This document shows positions 1 to 5,246 of a DNA stretch of 5,657 nucleotides, in pieces. Every line of letters starts with the position of its first letter. Positions within the stretch are counted from its first letter, which is position 1. The stretch covers positions 1 through 5,657 of the forward strand of contig JAFUNW010000371.1 in assembly GCA_017472905.1 (NCBI GenBank), given 5' to 3'. Origin of the DNA: Bacteroidaceae bacterium (GTDB lineage Bacteria; Bacteroidota; Bacteroidia; Bacteroidales; Bacteroidaceae). The notes under the pieces are model-generated. The model searched no databases and had not been told where the DNA came from. It was given only the letters and a program-made list of their open reading frames with translations. Made by a program: the position numbers and the translations under genes.

Positions 1-708
1 TACGACCGTATGGTTGTGGGTGGCGCTATGCCTGTAAACGAAAGTTTGGTTCTAGAAGCCATAGACCCACTGAAAGCTCCTTATTTCACAACTAGACGCG
101 AAATAGGAATGTTCAATGTAGGCGGTGTCGGTGTAGTAAAAGTAGGCGATGAAGTATTTGAACTTGATTACAAAGAAGCTCTCTATATCGGTTCAGGCGA
201 TCGCAACGTTGTTTTCGAAAGTAAAGATCCACAAAAACCGGCTAAGTTCTACTTCAATTCATGCACAGCTCACCAAAGCTATCCTTGCAAAAAGGTGACA
301 AAAGCAGACGCTGTCGTGGCCCACATGGGTTCGTTGGAAGGCTCAAACGACCGGGTTATCAACAAAATGTTGGTAAATCAAGTTTTACCAACTTGCCAAA
401 TCCAAATGGGAATGACCGAATTGGCTCCTGGAAGCGTATGGAATACAATGCCAGCCCACGTACACAGTCGCCGCATGGAAGCCTATTTCTATTTTGAAGT
501 ACCCGAAGACCAAGCTGTTTGCCACTTCATGGGTGAAGTAGAGGAAACACGCCACCTCTGGATGAAAGGAGACCAAGCTGTCCTCTCACCCGAATGGAGT
601 ATCCATAGCGCTGCAGCCACACATAATTATACATTCATTTGGGGAATGGGCGGAGAAAACCTCGATTATGGTGACCAAGATTTTTCTTTAATCACAGATC
701 TAAAATAA
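1..708 (+). CDS. kduI: 5-dehydro-4-deoxy-D-glucuronate isomerase KduI (5' end missing)
   Basis: Cytoplasmic isomerase that converts 5-keto-4-deoxyuronate (DKI), formed from the unsaturated uronic acid released by polysaccharide lyases and unsaturated uronyl hydrolases, to 2,5-diketo-3-deoxygluconate. The frame is open from base 1, giving 235 visible residues; the ATG at 10 is internal, because the preceding Tyr-Asp-Arg already aligns with the family. Against the E. coli protein as I remember it (about 278 aa), roughly 40-45 N-terminal residues lie before the window. The cupin metal site is intact: His-Val-His at visible residues 153 and 155, Glu160 and His202, with the spacing of the zinc ligands His196, His198, Glu203 and His245 of E. 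coli KduI. Other family blocks are TELAPG, WNTMP, ETRH and the C-terminal FIWGMGGEN. The next gene, a KduD-like dehydrogenase, starts 45 nt downstream with no terminator between, so the two are very likely cotranscribed. Confidence 0.95.
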   Translation, partial: YDRMVVGGAMPVNESLVLEAIDPLKAPYFTTRREIGMFNVGGVGVVKVGDEVFELDYKEALYIGSGDRNVVFESKDPQKPAKFYFNSCTAHQSYPCKKVTKADAVVAHMGSLEGSNDRVINKMLVNQVLPTCQIQMGMTELAPGSVWNTMPAHVHSRRMEAYFYFEVPEDQAVCHFMGEVEETRHLWMKGDQAVLSPEWSIHSAAATHNYTFIWGMGGENLDYGDQDFSLITDLK

Positions 709-753
709 TCTGAAACCTTTATTTTAATTTCAAACTCTTAATTTTTTCCAAGT

Positions 754-1554
754 ATGGCAAATATTTTTTCTTTGGAGGGTAAAAATGCGTGGATTACCGG
801 CGCATCATACGGTATCGGATTCAACATTGCCAAAGCATTTGTCGGAGCCGGCATCAAGAACATCATTTTCAACGACATTAACGAAGAGGCTTTGGCTAAA
901 GGATTGGCTAATTACAAAGAAGCCGGTATTGAAAACGTACATGGCTACGTATGCGATGTTACCAACGAAGTAGCGGTAAAAGAATTGGTAGAGAAAATAC
1001 ATGCAGAAGTCGGTCAGATTGATATTTTGGTAAACAATGCAGGTATTATTAAACGTATCCCAATGCATGAAATGAAGCGCTCCGAATTTCAACAGGTTAT
1101 CGACATTGACTTAGTAGGTCCGTTTATCTGCTCTAGTGCTGTTATTCCTGAGATGATGGAGCGCCGCGAAGGAAAAATCATCAACATCTGCTCCATGATG
1201 AGCGAATTAGGCCGCGAAACCGTTTCTGCTTATGCTGCTGCCAAAGGTGGATTGAAAATGTTAACCCGCAACATCTGTTCTGAATATGGCGAATACAATA
1301 TTCAATGTAACGGCATCGGCCCGGGATACATTGCGACTCCACAAACAGCTCCTTTGCGCGAACGTCAAGCAGACGGCAGTCGCCATCCTTTCGATTCGTT
1401 CATTTGCGCTAAAACTCCGGCCGGCCGTTGGTTAGATCCTGAAGAATTAGGTGGTCCTGCAGTGTTCTTAGCTTCAAAGGCTTCCGATGCAGTCAACGGA
1501 CATGTACTTTACGTAGACGGTGGTATTTTGGCTTATATCGGTAAACAACCTTAA
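754..1554 (+). CDS. kduD: Short-chain dehydrogenase: 2-dehydro-3-deoxy-D-gluconate 5-dehydrogenase (KduD role), gluconate 5-dehydrogenase-like
   Basis: A classical NAD(P)-dependent short-chain dehydrogenase of 266 aa. It carries the cofactor motif TGASYGIG at residues 15-22, Asp41 at the end of strand 2, NNAG at 94-97, and catalytic Ser147, Tyr160 and Lys164. The C-terminal SKASDAVNGH and YVDGG blocks are typical. The position normally held by the tetrad Asn is Asp119. By context, 45 nt behind kduI, it should reduce 2,5-diketo-3-deoxygluconate to 2-keto-3-deoxygluconate, the KduD step. By sequence, however, it resembles E. coli IdnO (gluconate 5-dehydrogenase) more than E. coli KduD, for example in the NICSM-SELGR and MLTR stretches, so a database may name it gluconate 5-dehydrogenase. 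It is about 12 residues longer than either, mostly from an insert near 203-216. The ATG has no Shine-Dalgarno, only a T-rich leader, as is usual in Bacteroidales. Tandem TAA TAA stops end the gene. Confidence 0.9.
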   Translation: MANIFSLEGKNAWITGASYGIGFNIAKAFVGAGIKNIIFNDINEEALAKGLANYKEAGIENVHGYVCDVTNEVAVKELVEKIHAEVGQIDILVNNAGIIKRIPMHEMKRSEFQQVIDIDLVGPFICSSAVIPEMMERREGKIINICSMMSELGRETVSAYAAAKGGLKMLTRNICSEYGEYNIQCNGIGPGYIATPQTAPLRERQADGSRHPFDSFICAKTPAGRWLDPEELGGPAVFLASKASDAVNGHVLYVDGGILAYIGKQP

Positions 1555-1557
1555 TAA

Positions 1558-1617
1558 ATGACCATAGTAAGTGGTAAGCTGACGCTTGCCGCTTACTTTT
1601 TATCTACAAAACAATGA
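1558..1617 (+). CDS. Possible 19-codon leader ORF spanning the kduD/DUF4861 hairpin
   Basis: An ATG three bases after the kduD stop opens a 19-codon frame, in the same frame as kduD. It runs through both arms of the terminator-like hairpin and ends at TGA (1615-1617), which overlaps the ATG of the DUF4861 gene as ATGA. The peptide would begin MTIVSGKL and matches nothing I recognise. The layout would allow reinitiation after kduD and translational coupling to the lipoprotein gene, and ribosomes in it would melt the hairpin. It is short enough to arise by chance, so translation is conjectural. Confidence 0.25.
   Translation: MTIVSGKLTLAAYFLSTKQ
1566..1601 (+). terminator. Rho-independent terminator-like hairpin after kduD
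   Basis: Left arm 1567-1579 pairs with right arm 1584-1596 over 13 consecutive positions around a TGAC loop. Two of these are G-U wobbles (1572/1591 and 1575/1588), and A1566/T1597 can add a further pair. The run TTTTT at 1597-1601 follows directly. The wobbles would be A-C mismatches in an antisense transcript, so the element is built for + strand transcription. It ends 12 nt before the next ATG, which suggests partial termination or RNA 3'-end protection inside an operon. Confidence 0.85.
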
Positions 1618-2861
1618 AAAAGAATCTTCCATTTATCATTGCTGCACTGTCCTTGGCAGCCTGTGTTCCTCAAGGACCACTTACCGTAACTGTCAATAAC
1701 TCATTAGACATTGACCGAACCGGAGAATTAGTAGAAGTTTCTATGGAAACAATAAAAGAGCGTTTGCCTCTTAACGACTCTGCCAAAATTATCGTATTGA
1801 ATGCTGATAGAGAGCAAGTTCCTTATCAAATAACATACAACGATAAACTGATTTTCCCGGTTGAAGTTAAAGCCAATGCAGGAGCAAAATATACAATTGA
1901 AACCGGCGAACCAATCGAAATTGCAAACAGCGTTTATGGACGCAAATACCCCGAGCGCGTAGACGATGTTGCATGGGAAAACGACCGTACTGCTTACCGT
2001 ACTTATGGACCGGCTCTGCAAGCCAATGGTGAACGAGCATTCGGATATGATGTTTGGTTGAAGCGTGTTCCCGAGTTAGTTGTTGAAGAGCGTTACGAAA
2101 AAGAATTAAATCCGGTTGTTAAAGCACAAATTGACAGTTTGAAAAGAATCGGCAAGGGCAAAGAAGCCGGAGAACTGTACCAATCAGTATCTTATCACGT
2201 AGATCATGGAAACGGATTGGACTGCTATAAAGTTGGTCCTACGTTAGGAGGCGGAACAGCAGCTTTGCTACACAACGATGAAATCGTATATCCTTACTGC
2301 TACGTAGGCGAGCCGGAAATTCTAGAAAACGGTCCGTTGCGTTTTACAGTAAAACTGAATTACGCTCCGACAATTGTCGGCAATGACTCCACTGTTGCAG
2401 AAACTCGAATCATCTCTTTGGACAAAGGTTCACAACTGAATAAAACAGTTGTTACATACAGCGGATTAAGTATTGCTAGTCCGATTGCTGCCGGAATCGT
2501 TATTCACCCCGAAAACCCGGAGGCTTATACGTTAAACTCCGATGAAGGATACGTTACATACACTGATTTGAGCGACAATATCCACAATGGAAATGGTGAA
2601 ATCTACGTAGGTATCGCATTTCCTGATGAGATGAAGGAAGCTAAAGCTCAACTCTTCACTGAAGAAGAAAGCAAGACACTTCGTGGAGGAGCCAGCGGTC
2701 ATGTATTGGCAGTAACCGAATATGAACCCGATAGTGAATTCACTTACTATTGGGGTAGCGGATGGAACAAATATGGATTCGAAAATGCCGAAGCCTGGCA
2801 GAAATACATGTCCGAATTTGCCCAAAAGGTTCGCAATCCATTGGAGGTAACCATCAAATAA
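1614..2861 (+). CDS. DUF4861 family lipoprotein, probably in uronic-acid polysaccharide use
   Basis: A 415-aa protein that I assign to the DUF4861 family, common in Bacteroidetes polysaccharide utilisation loci and without a firm general function. Residues 1-17 form a lipoprotein signal: MKK, a hydrophobic stretch, then lipobox LAAC with Cys17. The residues after Cys17 (VPQGP) lack the acidic surface-export signal, so it probably stays on the periplasmic side of a membrane. The rest looks like an all-beta carbohydrate-active fold. Recognisable blocks are WENDRTAYRTYGP at 121-133, GYDVWLKR at 144-151, the His-rich YHVDHGNGLDCYKVG from 195 followed by the glycine run at 212-214, and YYWGSGWNKYGF at 378-389. 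Conserved His, Asp and aromatic residues in these blocks suggest an enzyme rather than only a binding protein. Its position behind kduI/kduD points to processing of uronic-acid oligosaccharides in the periplasm; this is inference. The ATG follows an A-rich leader with no Shine-Dalgarno. Confidence 0.85.
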   Translation: MKKNLPFIIAALSLAACVPQGPLTVTVNNSLDIDRTGELVEVSMETIKERLPLNDSAKIIVLNADREQVPYQITYNDKLIFPVEVKANAGAKYTIETGEPIEIANSVYGRKYPERVDDVAWENDRTAYRTYGPALQANGERAFGYDVWLKRVPELVVEERYEKELNPVVKAQIDSLKRIGKGKEAGELYQSVSYHVDHGNGLDCYKVGPTLGGGTAALLHNDEIVYPYCYVGEPEILENGPLRFTVKLNYAPTIVGNDSTVAETRIISLDKGSQLNKTVVTYSGLSIASPIAAGIVIHPENPEAYTLNSDEGYVTYTDLSDNIHNGNGEIYVGIAFPDEMKEAKAQLFTEEESKTLRGGASGHVLAVTEYEPDSEFTYYWGSGWNKYGFENAEAWQKYMSEFAQKVRNPLEVTIK

Positions 2862-2894
2862 GCGAAATAAGTTTATTGGAAATTCCAATCAAGT

Positions 2895-2954
2895 AGAACG
2901 AAGTCGAAGCATTGTCTATTCAATTCTCTGAAAGTGTTTCGACTTCGTTTTTTT
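2895..2954 (+). terminator. Rho-independent terminator after the DUF4861 gene
   Basis: A perfect 12-bp stem pairs 2897-2908 with 2938-2949. It extends inward to 2913/2933 with two wobbles and outward to 2895/2951, leaving a loop of about 19 nt (2914-2932). A run of seven T at 2948-2954 follows. The reverse strand has no T-run after the stem, so it acts on + transcription. It separates the uronate block from the GH16 gene. Confidence 0.88.
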
Positions 2955-2995
2955 ATTAAAAGGGGAGGGGAGACTCTCTGAATAAATTGAGAAAT

Positions 2996-3841
2996 ATGAA
3001 ATTAAGAATACTTATCAGCACTTTGTCAGTATTACTTTTGGCTCCAATCGTCAATGCACAAGAATATGAATTGATGTGGAGCGATGAGTTTAGTCAGGAT
3101 GGAAGACTTGACACTACATTCTGGAACTATGAGCGAGGCTATGCACGCAATGAGGAATTGCAATGGTATCAACCCGAGAATGCCTATTGCAAAGGAGGTT
3201 TCCTTATCATAGAAGCCCGCCGGGAACAGCGTACCAATCCTCTCTATAAAGTCGGAGCACGAGATTGGCGCAGAAGCCGGAAGTTTATAGAATGTACCTC
3301 CTCGTCAGTAACGACCTCCGGGAAGATGGAATTTCAATACGGGCGTCTGGAAGTCCGAGCACGCATCCCTGTAGCCAAAGGTGCTTGGCCCGCTATTTGG
3401 ACATTGGGAAGCTCTATGGAGTGGCCTTCGAATGGCGAAATAGACATCATGGAGTTCTATCGGATTAAAGGCATTCCCCACATATTGGCCAATGTCGCTT
3501 GGGGGACCAATAAGCGTTGGGAAGCCAAATGGGATAGCCAAGCAACTCCCTTTTCCCATTTTCTGGAGAAAAATCCGGATTGGGCTTCCGAATTTCATGT
3601 ATGGCGCATGGATTGGGATGAAAAGGCCATTCGACTTTACCTGGATGGCGAATTGTTGAATGAAACTTTGCTGTCCGAAACCATCAACGGGAAATTAGGA
3701 AAAGGAAAAAATCCGTTCCGACAACCACACTACATCCTGTTGAATTTGGCGGTAGGAGGTATCAATGGGGGAGCAGATTCACCCCAAGCCTATCCCATGC
3801 GCTACGAAATCGACTACGTAAGAGTCTATCAGCAAAAATAG
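2996..3841 (+). CDS. Secreted GH16 family endo-glucanase (laminarinase-like beta-1,3-glucanase)
   Basis: A glycoside hydrolase family 16 protein of 281 aa that should cut internal bonds of beta-1,3 or mixed beta-1,3/1,4-glucans with retention of configuration. A type I signal peptide covers residues 1-21 (cleavage after VNA) and there is no lipobox, so the product is periplasmic or secreted. The catalytic motif GEIDIMEF gives nucleophile Glu148, helper Asp150 and acid/base Glu153; the Met bulge (ExDxxE) is the laminarinase/lichenase form. Supporting blocks are LMWSDEF at 26-32, GRLEVRARIP, WPAIWTLG at 131-138, FHVWRMDWD near 200-208 and the C-terminal ILLNLAVGG. There is no carbohydrate-binding module. 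I chose the ATG at 2996; an in-frame TTG at 2987 would add three residues before the same signal peptide. No SusC/SusD or other glucan enzyme is next to it, and a strong terminator lies upstream. Exact substrate is not decided by sequence. Confidence 0.92.
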   Translation: MKLRILISTLSVLLLAPIVNAQEYELMWSDEFSQDGRLDTTFWNYERGYARNEELQWYQPENAYCKGGFLIIEARREQRTNPLYKVGARDWRRSRKFIECTSSSVTTSGKMEFQYGRLEVRARIPVAKGAWPAIWTLGSSMEWPSNGEIDIMEFYRIKGIPHILANVAWGTNKRWEAKWDSQATPFSHFLEKNPDWASEFHVWRMDWDEKAIRLYLDGELLNETLLSETINGKLGKGKNPFRQPHYILLNLAVGGINGGADSPQAYPMRYEIDYVRVYQQK

Positions 3842-3935
3842 AAACGCATTCATACGCTTGCTATAGGTATCCGGCCCCGGCCTTTTTCGCAAACCATTCA
3901 TAAAAAAATAGAAATTCAACTCGAATTAAATAGCG

Positions 3936-4526
3936 ATGAACTATTTAGAAATCATTGGAACAGTCGTAGGATTAATTTACCTGTGGTTGGAATATAAAGC
4001 CAGCATTTGGTTATGGTTGGCGGGATTCGTCATGCCGGCCATCTATGTCGTAGTCTATTATCAGGCCGGACTGTATGCCGACTTCGGAATCAACATTTAT
4101 TATCTGCTGGCCTCTATCTATGGAATTTATTGCTGGTTGAAAAACAAGGAAAACAGCAACAAAGAGAACGAAAGCAACCATTCCATCAGCCGTATGCCAA
4201 CAAAAAAATGGGGGGAAATGGGAATATATGGAACGCTACTGACAATTCTCATTGCCCTCGTTCTTATTCGTTATACGGACAGTACTGTTCCCTGGCTCGA
4301 CAGTTTCACAACAGCCTTGAGCATCCTTGCCATGTGGATGTTGGCTCGCAAATACGTAGAACAGTGGTTGGTCTGGATGGTTGTTGACGCTGTCAGTGCC
4401 GGATTATACGTTTACAAAGAATTATATTTCACCGCCGGCCTATATGCCCTCTATACGGTGATTGCTTACATCGGATACAAAAAATGGATACAATTGATGC
4501 TTTTCGACCGGAAGCGGTCATCGTAG
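3936..4526 (+). CDS. pnuT: PnuC-family vitamin transporter, probably thiamine transporter PnuT
   Basis: A 196-aa inner-membrane protein with about seven hydrophobic segments (roughly 4-20, 22-42, 47-68, 95-112, 122-137, 141-160 and 164-184), the layout of the PnuC family of facilitators with a SWEET-like fold. Family hallmarks are Trp-rich segment 2, the YYQAGLYADFGIN stretch at 41-53, GIYCWLKNK at 63-71, and EQWLVWMVVD at 142-151. A hydrophilic Asn/Lys/Glu-rich loop occupies about 69-91. Many databases call any such protein nicotinamide riboside transporter PnuC. Here its last 43 bases overlap the start of thiamine pyrophosphokinase, the known pnuT-tnr3 pairing of Bacteroidetes, so thiamine is the likely substrate, trapped after entry by diphosphorylation. 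No outer-membrane thiamine receptor and no TPP riboswitch are visible next to it. The 94-nt gap before it holds no promoter I recognise, so read-through from GH16 is possible. Confidence 0.9.
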   Translation: MNYLEIIGTVVGLIYLWLEYKASIWLWLAGFVMPAIYVVVYYQAGLYADFGINIYYLLASIYGIYCWLKNKENSNKENESNHSISRMPTKKWGEMGIYGTLLTILIALVLIRYTDSTVPWLDSFTTALSILAMWMLARKYVEQWLVWMVVDAVSAGLYVYKELYFTAGLYALYTVIAYIGYKKWIQLMLFDRKRSS

Positions 4527-5113
4527 GCGGAGGAGACTTTCCCACACATCCCTTTCCGCTTGGATTAATCAAGGAAACGGAACGGATTGTCTGTTGCGAT
4601 GGAGCTGCCAATGAGTTTCTGAAACGGGGAATGAAACTTTGGCGCGTAGTAGGCGACTGCGATTCGCTTTTGCCGGAAGCATACACAGCCTTTACAGACA
4701 TACTCCGTCCCAATCCCGACCAAGAGACAAACGACCAAACGAAAGCTGTCACCTATTTGGCGAAAAAAGGAATGCGGCGCATAGCAATTGTAGCCGCAAC
4801 AGGCCGAAGAGAAGACCACACTTTGGGAAACATCAGCCTGCTTATCGAATATATGCACCGGGGAATGGAAGTTCGCATGTATACCGACTACGGAGTCTTC
4901 ATCCCCTGCCGGAACAATCGCAGTTTCCGATGCCCCATCGGGACGGCCGTTTCTATTTTTTCATTCGGAACCCAAGGGATGGAAGCCGAGGGATTGCGTT
5001 ACCCTTTACGCGATTTCACTACCTGGTGGCAAGGAACCCTGAATACGGCAGAAGCGGACACCTTCACCATTCGGTGCAAAGGAGATTACTTGGTCTATCT
5101 TAACTATCCCTAG
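4484..5113 (+). CDS. tnr3: Thiamine pyrophosphokinase (thiamine diphosphokinase)
   Basis: A 209-aa cytoplasmic enzyme that transfers a diphosphate from ATP to thiamine, giving thiamine diphosphate (named tnr3 in Bacteroidetes regulon work, thiN elsewhere). The N-terminal catalytic domain shows VIVGGGDFP at 12-20, CDGAAN at 38-43, VGDCDS at 56-61, DQETNDQTKA at 79-88 and GRREDHTLGN at 107-116; the acidic residues in these motifs bind metal and nucleotide in this family. The C-terminal beta domain has GLRYPL at 170-175 and GTLNTAEADTFTI near 184-196, the thiamine-binding part. Length is normal for the family. The ATG at 4484 lies inside the end of pnuT (43-bp overlap) and fits the usual N-terminus, which begins a few residues before the first beta strand, so translational coupling is likely. 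Its last seven codons form the left arm of a terminator. Confidence 0.95.
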   Translation: MDTIDAFRPEAVIVGGGDFPTHPFPLGLIKETERIVCCDGAANEFLKRGMKLWRVVGDCDSLLPEAYTAFTDILRPNPDQETNDQTKAVTYLAKKGMRRIAIVAATGRREDHTLGNISLLIEYMHRGMEVRMYTDYGVFIPCRNNRSFRCPIGTAVSIFSFGTQGMEAEGLRYPLRDFTTWWQGTLNTAEADTFTIRCKGDYLVYLNYP

Positions 5114-5130
5114 TTGAGACAGACCATTTT
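5091..5130 (+). terminator. Terminator overlapping the 3' end of the thiamine pyrophosphokinase gene
   Basis: Left arm 5091-5106 pairs with right arm 5111-5126 around a TCCC loop. There are 16 positions with one A-C mismatch (5097/5120) and one wobble (5101/5116), followed by TTTT at 5127-5130. The left arm is coding sequence and the TAG stop (5111-5113) begins the right arm. The T-run is short, so efficiency may be moderate. It closes the pnuT-tnr3 unit. Confidence 0.75.
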
Positions 5131-5190
5131 CGTATCTTTTCATCTAAAAACCGATTCGCCGTCAAAGATAAAAATATTCCAAGCACACAC

Positions 5191-5221
5191 TTTGCCCGTA
5201 AACGATTAATCTTTATCTTTG
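5191..5221 (+). promoter_or_regulatory. Bacteroides-type sigma-ABfr promoter for the DUF2461 gene
   Basis: TTTG at 5191-5194 (the -33 element) and TATCTTTG at 5214-5221 (the -7 element, exact match to TAnnTTTG) are 19 nt apart, which fits the known Bacteroides primary sigma consensus. Transcription would begin near 5227-5229 and leave a 5' leader of about 20 nt before the ATG at 5247. It lies downstream of the terminator at 5091-5130, as expected for a new unit. Confidence 0.75.
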
Positions 5222-5246
5222 CCGCCAAACTTTCGAAGAGAGAAAA

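Noticed and set aside
10..12. ATG at 10 as the start of kduI
   Set aside because: The frame is open to base 1, and the residues before it align with the family; known KduI proteins are some 40 residues longer at the N-terminus.
711..732. TGAAA/TTTCA inverted repeat between kduI and kduD
   Set aside because: Only five pairs around a 12-nt A/T-rich loop with no T-run directly after; it is not a credible terminator.
2532..2888. 118-codon frame on the - strand
   Set aside because: It lies entirely antisense to the DUF4861 coding region and its spacer, has no recognisable domain, and the + strand frame has clear family motifs.
2961..2972. Purine tract as a Shine-Dalgarno for GH16
   Set aside because: It is about 25 nt from the ATG, too far; only a non-standard CTG at 2978 would fit, and Bacteroidales rarely rely on Shine-Dalgarno sites.
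2987..2995. TTG at 2987 as the GH16 start
   Set aside because: The ATG three codons later gives a standard signal peptide, and TTG starts are less common.
3865..3887. GC-rich palindrome-like tract followed by TTTTT, as a terminator after GH16
   Set aside because: GGCC-CC-GGCC would need a two-base loop, and the alternative fold has only three or four pairs. It is possible but too weak to annotate.
4007..4387. 126-codon + strand frame inside pnuT
   Set aside because: It is a shifted frame of a clear seven-segment membrane protein, with no motif of its own.
4639..5103. 154-codon + strand frame inside the kinase gene
   Set aside because: Composition is Arg/Ser/His-rich as expected for a shifted frame, and the true frame carries all thiamine pyrophosphokinase motifs.
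5163..5170. Reverse-strand -7 box as a promoter
   Set aside because: No CAAA (the -33 element read on the other strand) lies at the right distance, and no - strand gene follows.
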